DNA from: Paenibacillus sp. Soil766
GTDB lineage: Bacteria > Bacillota > Bacilli > Paenibacillales > NBRC-103111
Direction: 5' to 3'
DNA: 64,000 bases
NCBI RefSeq assembly: GCF_001428105.1
Contig: NZ_LMSJ01000005.1
Span: 124,001-188,000 of the forward strand
Made by a program: the position numbers and the translations under genes. Below are positions 1 to 8,298 of the stretch, piece after piece (position 1 is the first letter of the stretch; each line of letters begins with the position of its first letter). A model generated the notes under the pieces. That model did no database searches. It was not told the origin of the DNA and was given only the letters and a program-made list of their open reading frames with translations.

Positions 1-1
1 T

Positions 2-484
2 ATCCAACAGGTAGATACACCGCAACAGATTTACAATAATCCGAGAAATATGTTCGTCGCCGGATTTATCGGGACGCCGCCGATCAATCTCATTGAGGGA
101 AAAATTATGGAAGGCACGGACGGCAAACTAGAGTTTCATACCAATCGATATTATTTAGAAATTCCCTCACAGCAGTCGAGCATTTTGAAAAAGAAAAACA
201 AAGTAAATAGATCCGTTTTTCTAGGAATTCGGTGTGAGAATATACATGTAAATCATCCAGAGACAGATGTTGGCCAGCACGCTCAAATTAACGGGGTTCA
301 AAAGATCAATGAATTGATGGGGGCAGATATGTACCTGTATATGGACATTGGTGTGCCCAATTTACTGATCGTTCGAACCCGTGCTGATCACAACTTCGTG
401 GAAGATGAGAAGCTTGTTCTATCTCTTGATATGCAGAAAGTACTATTTTTCGATAAAGATTCAAAGGAAAATCTCATGTATTAA
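2..484 (+). CDS. Sugar ABC transporter ATP-binding protein, C-terminal part (5' truncated by window)
   Basis: The open frame is already running at base 2, so only the C-terminal part is present. It begins IQQVDTPQQIY and continues NPRNMFVAGFIGTPPIN, the hallmark of MsmX/UgpC/MalK-type sugar-importer ATPases where the ATPase domain passes into the regulatory TOBE/OB-fold region. The remaining ~140 residues fit that regulatory region. In this family the protein energises sugar-import permeases from the cytoplasmic face. It sits 21 bp before a solute-binding protein and two permeases, so it probably serves that transporter and perhaps others in the locus. The ATG at base 50 is internal, not the start. 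The Walker motifs lie outside the window. Confidence 0.88.
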   Translation: MQQVDTPQQIYNNPRNMFVAGFIGTPPINLIEGKIMEGTDGKLEFHTNRYYLEIPSQQSSILKKKNKVNRSVFLGIRCENIHVNHPETDVGQHAQINGVQKINELMGADMYLYMDIGVPNLLIVRTRADHNFVEDEKLVLSLDMQKVLFFDKDSKENLMY

Positions 485-505
485 ATAGACAGCGGAGGGA
501 TGAAA

Positions 506-3466
506 TTGAAGGTTTTTTTTCGAACCCGGGTATGGATTTCAACGATGCTGGCGCTCTTCTGTATGCTCAGTCAAACGCTTCCCGGTTTAGCGGATACAAG
601 TCCTTCATTGGGAACAGAATTAAAGACAACGAATATGGAAGAGCAAGCGAATTCTTCCAAGCATCTGGATCCATCTTATTCGGAGAAGTTGGAACAGTGG
701 AAAAAGGAAGGCGCTTCGATCGATCATAATGGGAGTTTGACTATCCCTGGGGCGAAGCTGGCCAGCCAGTCGGCTAACGCCAATATTTCTACCGGGACTT
801 ATAATGTAAAAAATAACGTTTTGATCTGGAGCGCTTCAAAGGACGAATGGATTGAATATGAGGTGGATGTGGCGCAAGGTGGATTGTATACCATTGCAAT
901 GACCTATAATCCTTTCGTCGGTACGAAATACCGAAAGCCGATTGCGCTGAATCTGACCATTGATGGTTCAAGCCCTTATTTGGAATCGAAATCAGTCGAG
1001 TTATACAGACAATGGAAGGATAAGTTTCCGATTCGTCAAGATGACAAAGGCGATGAGATTCGACCATCGGCGGAGGACAAATCAGGCTGGTTAACTTGGG
1101 AACTTCGCGATATATCAGGTGCATACGAGGATCCGCTGACGTGGTATTTAAAACCTGGGAAGCACAGAATTCGATTGTCGGGCAGTGATCCTTTTGCTCT
1201 CGAGACTATAACGTTAAAAGCGCCTCATCAACCAGACGAGTATAAAAAAGTGAGAAGTGAGTGGCCAACCGATACACCTCCTGTAAAGTCGGACCCGATC
1301 AAGATTGAAGCTGAGCAGATGCAATGGAAGAACGATTCAGCCATCACCTTGGCCTTCGATAACGATATTGCGTCAACGCCTAGTGTACGCGGACATATTA
1401 CTTACAATGTGGTAGACGGAGCTCGGTGGTCTTCGAATAACCAAGAGATTAGCTGGAACTTTGATGTACCGGAAACCGGGTACTACAAAATTGCGATGCG
1501 CGCGGAACAGTCTTATGTATCTAACCGCTCGTCATTCCGGCAGATTATGATTAACGGCAAAATACCATTTAATGAGCTGAAAGCCTATCGGTTTATGTAC
1601 GCAACTGGTTGGAAAAGTATTACACTGGCCGATGAACACAACAATCCATATGAATTTTACTTGGAAAAAGGGAGCAATACGATCTCGATGCGTGCCACTT
1701 GGGCTCCGTTGGGTTCAGTTTCATCGGATTTGGAACAGACGATCAGTGAATTATCTAAGTTATCCGAGGATTTGAGAACATTAACAGGCAATGTTGACGA
1801 CAAAAACCGGACTTGGGATCTCAAAAATGACCTTCCTTCATTTATTGAACAAATGCAAGGTGTGCATGATGATTTGAATGGTGTGCGAGAACGGATGGCA
1901 GCTATTAATGGCCGACCAGATGCCGTTACGCAAGCGCTTGTCACCGTGCAGAAAGATTTGGAAGGTTTGCTGAAAGATCCAGATGAAATTCCTTATAATG
2001 CAAGTATATTGAACAGGCTTCAAGGCAAGGTGGCCGAACAGATCAAGCAGCTCACCTATCAGCCTCTTCAGTTGGATCGCATTTATGTCGTGCCAGCCCA
2101 GCAGCCGCTTCCGAAAATGCTCCCGACCTTTTATGAGAAGTTGGAAGGCGGGCTCATCAACTTTATCGACTCCTTTAAATCAAAAAGAACAACGAATAAG
2201 GATGACATGGTGCTTGATGTCTGGATGCTGCGTGGTAGGGATTACGTCAACATGCTGCAAGGTTTGGCAGATGAGATGTTTACACCGCAAACCGGCATTA
2301 AAGTTAGGGTAAATCTGCTAAAAGATGAAAAACTGCTTGTTATGATGAACGCAGCAGGAATTGCACCTGACGTTGCATTAGGCTTGCAGCAGTCGATTCC
2401 TTTCGATTATGCGATTCGGGGCGGCGTCTATAATCTGAAGCAATTTCCGGATTTCGATGAGTACGCTAAGCAATTTTCCCCAGGTACGTGGCCAGCTTTT
2501 TATTATAATGGCGGTTATTACGCGGTGCCAGAAACACAAGAGTTCCGTGCCATGTATTATCGGAAAGATATTTTAAAAAGACTAGACTTAAAAGTACCTG
2601 ACACATGGGACGATCTTTACAAGATGCTCCCTGTACTGCAGCAGAACGGAATGAACTTCACACCGGTTAACGACCACGGTATATTCCTGCAGATGCATGG
2701 GGCGGAATACTATTTGCAAGACGGTTCAAAGACGGGGCTGTCTTCGGAGAAAAGTTTGAATGCGTTCAAACAATGGACCGAATTGCAAAACAAATATGCA
2801 ATTGATCAACAGATGGACAGCTTCTACCAACATTTCAAGGATGGGTCGTATCCCCTTGGTATTGCTGATTTGAATACGTATCTGCAATTAAATGTAGCGG
2901 CTCCTGAATTGAATGGTTTGTGGGGGGTTGCTCCGGTACCAGGTGAACGTCAGGAGGATGGTTCGGTAGCTCGTTGGATGGGCGGAAACATGTACTCATC
3001 GATGATTATGAAAAACGCCAAACATCCGAATGAGAGCTGGGAGTTTTTGAAATGGTGGACATCAGCAGACGTTCAGAGCAGGTTTGGTACTGAGCTGGAA
3101 ACGCTTTACGGCGTTACATTCCGATGGTTCACGTCCAATATGGAAGCGTTCACGCAGCTTCCGTGGAAGGAAGATGATCTCCAAGCGATTTTGGAGCAAT
3201 GGAAATGGTACAGGGAAGTGCCGAACGTACCTGGCGGCAGCTATTTAATGGAGCGCGAAATGAAAAATGCATGGAATCGAACCGTCATAGACGGGATGAA
3301 CTACAGGACATCACTTGAACTGGCCGTGAAAGAAGTGGACCGCGAAGTGAAGAGAAAACTACAGGAATTTAAATTTATCGACGAAAATGGAAAATTGGTC
3401 CGTTCATTGGATTTACCGGTTATTACAAAACCTTGGGAAGGGGTGGATAAGTATGTTAAAAAGTGA
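506..3466 (+). CDS. Very large extracellular solute-binding protein with N-terminal carbohydrate-binding-like domains
   Basis: This ~986-residue exported protein is about twice the usual size of a family 1 sugar-binding protein. A signal peptide (to about GLA-DTS) is followed by two beta-rich, CBM-like modules (about 50-240 and 265-405; YDIAM/YKIAM-type repeats typical of CBM6/35-like sandwiches). Next come a heptad-rich probable coiled coil (about 405-520) and then a solute-binding core (about 575-930; note the LPDTWDDLYK-like and GGNMYSS segments). No convincing lipobox Cys is seen. GGAGGG abuts the ATG at 500, whereas the in-frame TTG at 506 has 6-bp spacing, so 506 is chosen. It overlaps the next permease gene by 14 bp. 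It is the likely glycan receptor of this importer. The domain identity of the N-terminal modules is inferred. Confidence 0.85.
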   Translation: MKVFFRTRVWISTMLALFCMLSQTLPGLADTSPSLGTELKTTNMEEQANSSKHLDPSYSEKLEQWKKEGASIDHNGSLTIPGAKLASQSANANISTGTYNVKNNVLIWSASKDEWIEYEVDVAQGGLYTIAMTYNPFVGTKYRKPIALNLTIDGSSPYLESKSVELYRQWKDKFPIRQDDKGDEIRPSAEDKSGWLTWELRDISGAYEDPLTWYLKPGKHRIRLSGSDPFALETITLKAPHQPDEYKKVRSEWPTDTPPVKSDPIKIEAEQMQWKNDSAITLAFDNDIASTPSVRGHITYNVVDGARWSSNNQEISWNFDVPETGYYKIAMRAEQSYVSNRSSFRQIMINGKIPFNELKAYRFMYATGWKSITLADEHNNPYEFYLEKGSNTISMRATWAPLGSVSSDLEQTISELSKLSEDLRTLTGNVDDKNRTWDLKNDLPSFIEQMQGVHDDLNGVRERMAAINGRPDAVTQALVTVQKDLEGLLKDPDEIPYNASILNRLQGKVAEQIKQLTYQPLQLDRIYVVPAQQPLPKMLPTFYEKLEGGLINFIDSFKSKRTTNKDDMVLDVWMLRGRDYVNMLQGLADEMFTPQTGIKVRVNLLKDEKLLVMMNAAGIAPDVALGLQQSIPFDYAIRGGVYNLKQFPDFDEYAKQFSPGTWPAFYYNGGYYAVPETQEFRAMYYRKDILKRLDLKVPDTWDDLYKMLPVLQQNGMNFTPVNDHGIFLQMHGAEYYLQDGSKTGLSSEKSLNAFKQWTELQNKYAIDQQMDSFYQHFKDGSYPLGIADLNTYLQLNVAAPELNGLWGVAPVPGERQEDGSVARWMGGNMYSSMIMKNAKHPNESWEFLKWWTSADVQSRFGTELETLYGVTFRWFTSNMEAFTQLPWKEDDLQAILEQWKWYREVPNVPGGSYLMEREMKNAWNRTVIDGMNYRTSLELAVKEVDREVKRKLQEFKFIDENGKLVRSLDLPVITKPWEGVDKYVKK

Positions 3467-4427
3467 GCCGATTACGCTCCCTAGTTCGTATATGTCCACA
3501 AACCGAGTGAAGAAAAAGGATCGTACCTTGCTGCAAACAATTTGGTCATACCGTGTATCCTATTTGTTTATAGCGCCATTTATGATCTGTTTCATTCTGT
3601 TTATCTTCATTCCTGTGCTATCTGCGATCGTACTCAGTTTTACGTATTACGATTCCATCGGACCTCCACGCTTCGCAGGTTGGGATAATTTCCGTTACAT
3701 GGTGTCGGAAGATTTGATCCTGCTCAAATATGCGCTGCCGAACACAATAACATTCGCATTACTAGTAGGTCCGGGTGGATATATAGCCGCTTTCTTACTA
3801 GCGTGGTTAATTTCGATCTTACCTAGTATATATCGCAAATGGTTTACACTCGCTATGTATACGCCATCTTTGGCAGGCACGATAGCGATTGGTATTATAT
3901 GGGTTCCTATGTTGTCAAGCGATCGAATAGGTTATTTGAATAGTGTCCTTCTTAAATTCGGGTTCATTACCGAACCATTATTGTGGGCTACCAGCAAAGA
4001 GTATTTGATGAGTTCTATGGTCTTTGTCACGCTGTGGAAAAGTATGGGGATTGGCTTCTTAGCAATGCTGGCCGGTATTTTGAATGTCAATCCGGAACTA
4101 TACGAAGCAGGTAGGATAGATGGCATTCGAAGCAGGCTGGAAGAAATCTGGTATATTACCATCCCTTCCACGAAGCCCCAAATGTTGTTCGGAGCTGTGA
4201 TGGCGATCGTCGGGGCGATTCAATCCGGAGAAATAGGTCAGACGTTATCGGGGATGAATCCAACACCGCAATATTCGGGTCATGTTCTCTTGACACACAT
4301 GCATGACTATGGATACACCCGTTTTGAGCTCGGTTACTCGACGGCGTTATCTGTACTTCTCCTTATTTTTATTTACTTTGCTAATAAGCTATGTGAGAAG
4401 CTGTTTGGCACGAAGGAGGGCGAGTAA
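3453..4427 (+). CDS. Sugar ABC transporter permease (LplB/UgpA type)
   Basis: An integral membrane permease of about 324 residues with six predicted hydrophobic spans. It carries a binding-protein-dependent transport EAA loop (YEAGRIDG...IPSTKP) that would contact the ATPase. The ATG at 3453 has AAGGGG/GGTGG upstream and overlaps the end of the solute-binding gene by 14 bp, whereas the upstream ATG at 3387 lies deep in that gene and lacks a ribosome-binding site. It should pair with the next permease as a heterodimer that imports an oligosaccharide delivered by the large binding protein. The long N-terminal leader (about 25 residues before the first span) is normal for this subfamily. The family call is firm; the substrate is unknown. 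Confidence 0.93.
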   Translation: MLKSEPITLPSSYMSTNRVKKKDRTLLQTIWSYRVSYLFIAPFMICFILFIFIPVLSAIVLSFTYYDSIGPPRFAGWDNFRYMVSEDLILLKYALPNTITFALLVGPGGYIAAFLLAWLISILPSIYRKWFTLAMYTPSLAGTIAIGIIWVPMLSSDRIGYLNSVLLKFGFITEPLLWATSKEYLMSSMVFVTLWKSMGIGFLAMLAGILNVNPELYEAGRIDGIRSRLEEIWYITIPSTKPQMLFGAVMAIVGAIQSGEIGQTLSGMNPTPQYSGHVLLTHMHDYGYTRFELGYSTALSVLLLIFIYFANKLCEKLFGTKEGE

Positions 4428-5327
4428 ATGAATGTCGCTGGAACTCTTCGGAAATTCGATTCATGGCGTCTGCGCAAACGGCTGCGCAGATTCAGTCTAA
4501 TGGAAAAAATATCGATTTTTATTCTTATTTTGATGAGTATTTTTTTGATGCTGCCTCTGATCTATATATTTAATCATGCTTTTAAACCTTATGAAGAGCT
4601 GTTCATTTATCCGCCGAATATCTTCGTGAGGCATCCTACTACTCAAAGCTTTTTAGAATTAGCGTCCATCACGAAGGGTACGGCAGTCCCGATCACGCGG
4701 TACTTGTTTAACAGTGTGATTGCCACAACTCTAGGCGTTGTAGCCATCGTAATTGCAAGTGCAATGTGCGCGTATCCGATATCCAAGCATAAGTTTCCAG
4801 GGCACAAGTTTATATTTGCGACGATTCTGCTAACTCTGCTGTTCGTTCCTGAAACAGTTTCGATCCCGAGATATTTGATCATCAGCCAATTGGGCATATT
4901 TAATACCTATTGGGCTCATGTTCTTCCACTTGTAGCCGTACCAACAGGTGTTTTTCTAATGAAGCAGTTCATTGATCAACTTCCGGATGAGTTACTCGAT
5001 TCCGCTCGGATGGATGGAGCCAAAGAGTTTACACTTTTTTTAAGAATTGTCATTCCTGTTGTTATGCCTGCGATCATGACAGTTAGTATCATCGCATTTA
5101 ACTCGACATGGCTCAGCACAGAAGCATCGGAAAATTTCATTCAAGATGAAGAACTGAAAACATTTCAGTTCTATGTTCAAACTTTAACTTCCGGTCTAGC
5201 GAACAGTGTATCCAGGCAAGGAGCTGTTGCAGCTGCTGCATTGATCCTATTTTTGCCGAATTTCATCATGTTTTTAGCTTTCCAAAGTAAGGTTATTGCG
5301 ACAATGGCGCATTCCGGCATCAAGTAG
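4428..5327 (+). CDS. Sugar ABC transporter permease (LacG/YtcP type)
   Basis: The second permease of the importer, 299 residues. It has a cytoplasmic N-terminus, about six membrane spans and the EAA loop LDSARMDGAKEFTLFLRIVIP. The start codon directly follows the stop of the partner permease, with AAGGAGGG inside the partner's last codons, indicating translational coupling. The order of binding protein, permease and permease after an ATPase is the standard carbohydrate importer layout of Bacillales. Substrate inferred only from neighbours: pectin-derived or plant oligosaccharides. Confidence 0.93.
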   Translation: MNVAGTLRKFDSWRLRKRLRRFSLMEKISIFILILMSIFLMLPLIYIFNHAFKPYEELFIYPPNIFVRHPTTQSFLELASITKGTAVPITRYLFNSVIATTLGVVAIVIASAMCAYPISKHKFPGHKFIFATILLTLLFVPETVSIPRYLIISQLGIFNTYWAHVLPLVAVPTGVFLMKQFIDQLPDELLDSARMDGAKEFTLFLRIVIPVVMPAIMTVSIIAFNSTWLSTEASENFIQDEELKTFQFYVQTLTSGLANSVSRQGAVAAAALILFLPNFIMFLAFQSKVIATMAHSGIK

Positions 5328-5358
5328 GGATCAAACCGGATGAAGGGGGCGTAACATA

Positions 5359-6795
5359 ATGATGGGCATTCAACAAAACAGCCAAGAAATAGAGAAATGG
5401 GGACGGTTTGAGCTGACGATGCAGGGACCGTCGGAAGGGAATCCGTTTCAGGAAGTTCAGCTATCTGCCCGATTTCAGTACAAAAACTACATTGTTCAAC
5501 CAGATGGCTTTTACGATGGAAACGGTACATACCGGATCCGCTTCATGCCCGACCGAGTCGGTGTTTGGACTTATGTCACGCAAAGCAATCACAATGATCT
5601 TGATGGTCAACACGGTGAATTCATGTGTGTGGAGGCTTCGCGTGAAAACCATGGACCTGTAAGGGTAAAGGATCAGTATGTATTCGCTTTTGAGGACGGT
5701 ACGCCGTATATGCCGTTCGGCACTACCTGCTATCACTGGACACATCACGGAAATGAGCTGCTTGAGGAGCTTACACTCGAATCCTTGAAAGAATCTCCGT
5801 TTAATAAAGTGCGGATGTGTCTTTTGCCAACGAGAGATATGAAAGCACCCCTTCGATTGGTTTTCGATGGTTCGTGTCCGGAAGATGTGGATAAAACGCG
5901 GTTTAATCCTGATTTTTTCAACCATTTTGAAAAGCGGATCACCGATTTGATGGATCTCGGTATAGAAGCCGATCTGGTCTTATTTCATCCTTATGATAAA
6001 GGGTTTTGGGGCGTTGATAACATGGACGCGGCATCCGATACTTTTTACTTACGCTACGTGATCGCGCGACTCTCCTCTTTTCGAAATGTATGGTGGTCGC
6101 TTTGCAATGAGTACGATTTTAACACATTCAAAACGGTTGAGGACTGGGATCGACTGATCCAATTCGTACAGCATCATGACCCCTATCAACATCTACGTTC
6201 GATCCATAACGGAACGAAGATGTACAAATCCTCTTGGGTGTACGATTTTTCAAAACCCTGGATCACTCATCAGAGCATACAGCACTGGGATGCAGAGCTT
6301 ACGACAAGCTGGCGGGAAGCGAACGCAAAACCGGTCGTCATTGACGAAATATCTTATGAAGGTAACAGCTCCAGACGTTGGGGAAATATTTCGGGTGAGG
6401 AAATGACCCACCGGTTTTGGGAAGCCATGTCTCGAGGCGGGTTTGTCGGGCATGGGGAATCGTTTATCGACAAGGAGACAAGGGCCTGGATTTCTTCAGG
6501 TGGAAAATTGTATGGAGAGAGTACACAGAGAATCGCTTTTTTGCGTAAATTGATGGAGGAAGGTCCTTCAGATTGGATAAAAGCTTGGCAGCGAGGAGAG
6601 TATGGGCTTCAATATTTCGGCCATCATCAGCATGCTTATACCTACGTTGAGCTTTCGGACAATGCTTCCTACCGTCTAGAGATCATCGATACTTGGGACA
6701 TGACCGTAACGCCTGTTAAAGGCACGTTTTGCGGACGCACCAAGGTTGACCTCCCCGGGAAACCTAATCTTGCATTGCGAATTTGGAAGCTTTGA
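5359..6795 (+). CDS. DUF5060/DUF4038/DUF5605-type glycoside hydrolase, paralogue 1
   Basis: A 478-residue cytoplasmic protein (no signal peptide). The first ~95 residues form a DUF5060-like beta-sandwich (EKWGRFELTMQGPSEGNPF, FYDGNGTYRIRFMP). Then comes a TIM barrel of the DUF4038/apiosidase-like kind (GH140 relatives), and a small C-terminal beta domain (WDMTVTP...PGKPNLALRIWKL) fits DUF5605. Candidate acid/base and nucleophile are E251 in WWSLCNEYDF and E330 in VVIDEISYEG. GAAGGGGG lies 9 bp before the first of two adjacent ATGs. It follows the permeases by 31 bp and is followed by a close paralogue, so both should act on the imported oligosaccharide. Family by motif memory; the bond cleaved is unknown. 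Confidence 0.8.
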   Translation: MMGIQQNSQEIEKWGRFELTMQGPSEGNPFQEVQLSARFQYKNYIVQPDGFYDGNGTYRIRFMPDRVGVWTYVTQSNHNDLDGQHGEFMCVEASRENHGPVRVKDQYVFAFEDGTPYMPFGTTCYHWTHHGNELLEELTLESLKESPFNKVRMCLLPTRDMKAPLRLVFDGSCPEDVDKTRFNPDFFNHFEKRITDLMDLGIEADLVLFHPYDKGFWGVDNMDAASDTFYLRYVIARLSSFRNVWWSLCNEYDFNTFKTVEDWDRLIQFVQHHDPYQHLRSIHNGTKMYKSSWVYDFSKPWITHQSIQHWDAELTTSWREANAKPVVIDEISYEGNSSRRWGNISGEEMTHRFWEAMSRGGFVGHGESFIDKETRAWISSGGKLYGESTQRIAFLRKLMEEGPSDWIKAWQRGEYGLQYFGHHQHAYTYVELSDNASYRLEIIDTWDMTVTPVKGTFCGRTKVDLPGKPNLALRIWKL

Positions 6796-6822
6796 ACCAT
6801 GAATGGGAAGGAGGAGGTCTCT

Positions 6823-8277
6823 CTGAGAGTAACCAAAGAAGTGGAGCGTTGGGGTGTGTTTGAATTGACACTCGAAGGTCCCAGCCATGGAAACCCGTTC
6901 ACAGACATACGTCTCTGCGCTGTTTTCAAGAAAGAACGAACCTATGCGGAAGCTGAAGGATTTTACGACGGTAACGGGAACTATCGGATCCGGTTTATGC
7001 CAGAAGAAGAAGGTGTGTGGACGTATTCAACGTCAAGCAATTGTTCGAAGCTAGATGGAATAACGGGAGAGTTCGCGTGTACCAGACCAACATCAGGACA
7101 TAACGGACCGGTTCGGGTAAAGGGTACTGTTCATTTTCAATACGCGGATGGAAAGCGATTCACTCCAATTGGCACAACTTCTTATGGGTGGCATTTGCAA
7201 AGAGAGGAACTTCAGGAGCAAACGCTGCTTATGCTGCAGCATTCGCCATTTAACAAAATTCGTATGAGTGTGTTTCCGACAAACGATGAATTTCGTGACG
7301 CGGAGCCAAATAACTACCCGTTTGAAGGTACGCCTGAACAAGGATTCGATTATAGCCGTCTTCGTCCGGAATATTTTTCTCATTTGGAGAAAAAGGTGAA
7401 GGATTTAGCAGAACTCGGCGTACAAGCAGAGCTCATTTTGTGGCATCCATATGACAATGGCCGTTGGGGCTTCGATAATATGTCCTCGGATGAGGATGAC
7501 CGTTATCTGCGATATGTCATCGCACGGCTTGGAGCACAACACAATGTATGGTGGTCACTCGCGAATGACTATGATTTCATGACACATAAAAGTAGTGAGG
7601 ATTGGAAGCGCTTATTTCGACTTATTCAGGAATGCGATTATGGAAGACATTTACGCTCCATTCATAATGGTCGGGTTTGGTACGATTTCGGCGTACCGTG
7701 GGTGACTCATGCGAGTATCAAATCTACGGACGTAAGAGTTGTATCGGAATGCACCAAACAATTCGGAAAGCCGGTTATCATTGATGAATGTGGATTTGAA
7801 GGGAATCTGAATACAAGGTGGGGCAGTTTAACGCCTGAAGAGCTAGTTTGCCGGATGTGGGAAGGGAATTGTCGTGGAGGCTATGTGACACACGGAGAAA
7901 CGTATTTAAATGCGGAGCATGTACTCTGGTTGTCTCATGGAGGGGAAGTACAAGGACGAAGTGTTCGGAGAATCGAATTTATGCGCGAAATACTAGATAA
8001 AGCACCGGCTCATATGGCATACAGCAGCGATCGACTTGATGCTGCAACGTTGGAGGTGAGGGGCGAATATTATTTACAGTACTTTGGCCCACATCGATTT
8101 GCCTATCGCGAATTTTCACTGCCAGATGGTAAATATGAAGTAGATCTGATCGATACATGGAACATGACCATCACACCTCTTACAGGGACATTTGAAGGTC
8201 GATTCCGAATTGATTTGCCTGCAAAGCTTTATTATGCGCTGCGTATCCGCAAGATGACCGAAACGTCTTACAAATAG
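6823..8277 (+). CDS. DUF5060/DUF4038/DUF5605-type glycoside hydrolase, paralogue 2
   Basis: Paralogue of the preceding gene with the same three-domain plan: VERWGVFELTLEGPSHGNPF, FYDGNGNYRIRFMP, a TIM barrel, and a C-terminal WNMTITPLTGTFEGR...LRIRKM domain. It differs at the putative acid/base position, with an Asp in WWSLANDYDF (D249 from the chosen start) where the first copy has Glu. The putative nucleophile Glu is kept in VIIDECGFEGN (E322). An in-frame ATG at 6799 precedes a strong AAGGAGGAGG (6808-6817). The CTG at 6823 is 5-6 bp after that site and gives an N-terminus matching the paralogue, so a CTG start is preferred but unproven. Cytoplasmic. Substrate unknown. Confidence 0.78.
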   Translation: MRVTKEVERWGVFELTLEGPSHGNPFTDIRLCAVFKKERTYAEAEGFYDGNGNYRIRFMPEEEGVWTYSTSSNCSKLDGITGEFACTRPTSGHNGPVRVKGTVHFQYADGKRFTPIGTTSYGWHLQREELQEQTLLMLQHSPFNKIRMSVFPTNDEFRDAEPNNYPFEGTPEQGFDYSRLRPEYFSHLEKKVKDLAELGVQAELILWHPYDNGRWGFDNMSSDEDDRYLRYVIARLGAQHNVWWSLANDYDFMTHKSSEDWKRLFRLIQECDYGRHLRSIHNGRVWYDFGVPWVTHASIKSTDVRVVSECTKQFGKPVIIDECGFEGNLNTRWGSLTPEELVCRMWEGNCRGGYVTHGETYLNAEHVLWLSHGGEVQGRSVRRIEFMREILDKAPAHMAYSSDRLDAATLEVRGEYYLQYFGPHRFAYREFSLPDGKYEVDLIDTWNMTITPLTGTFEGRFRIDLPAKLYYALRIRKMTETSYK

Positions 8278-8298
8278 CTTCATAAGGGAGAGATGTCA

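Noticed and set aside
50-484. A complete 144-residue gene starting at ATG 50
   Set aside because: The frame is open from base 2 and the upstream residues continue the ATPase family motif, so this is the tail of a longer gene.
902-909. Another ACCTATAA inside the large solute-binding gene
   Set aside because: It lies in coding sequence, has no second repeat 22 bp downstream and no -10; one or two chance copies of an 8-mer are expected in 64 kb.
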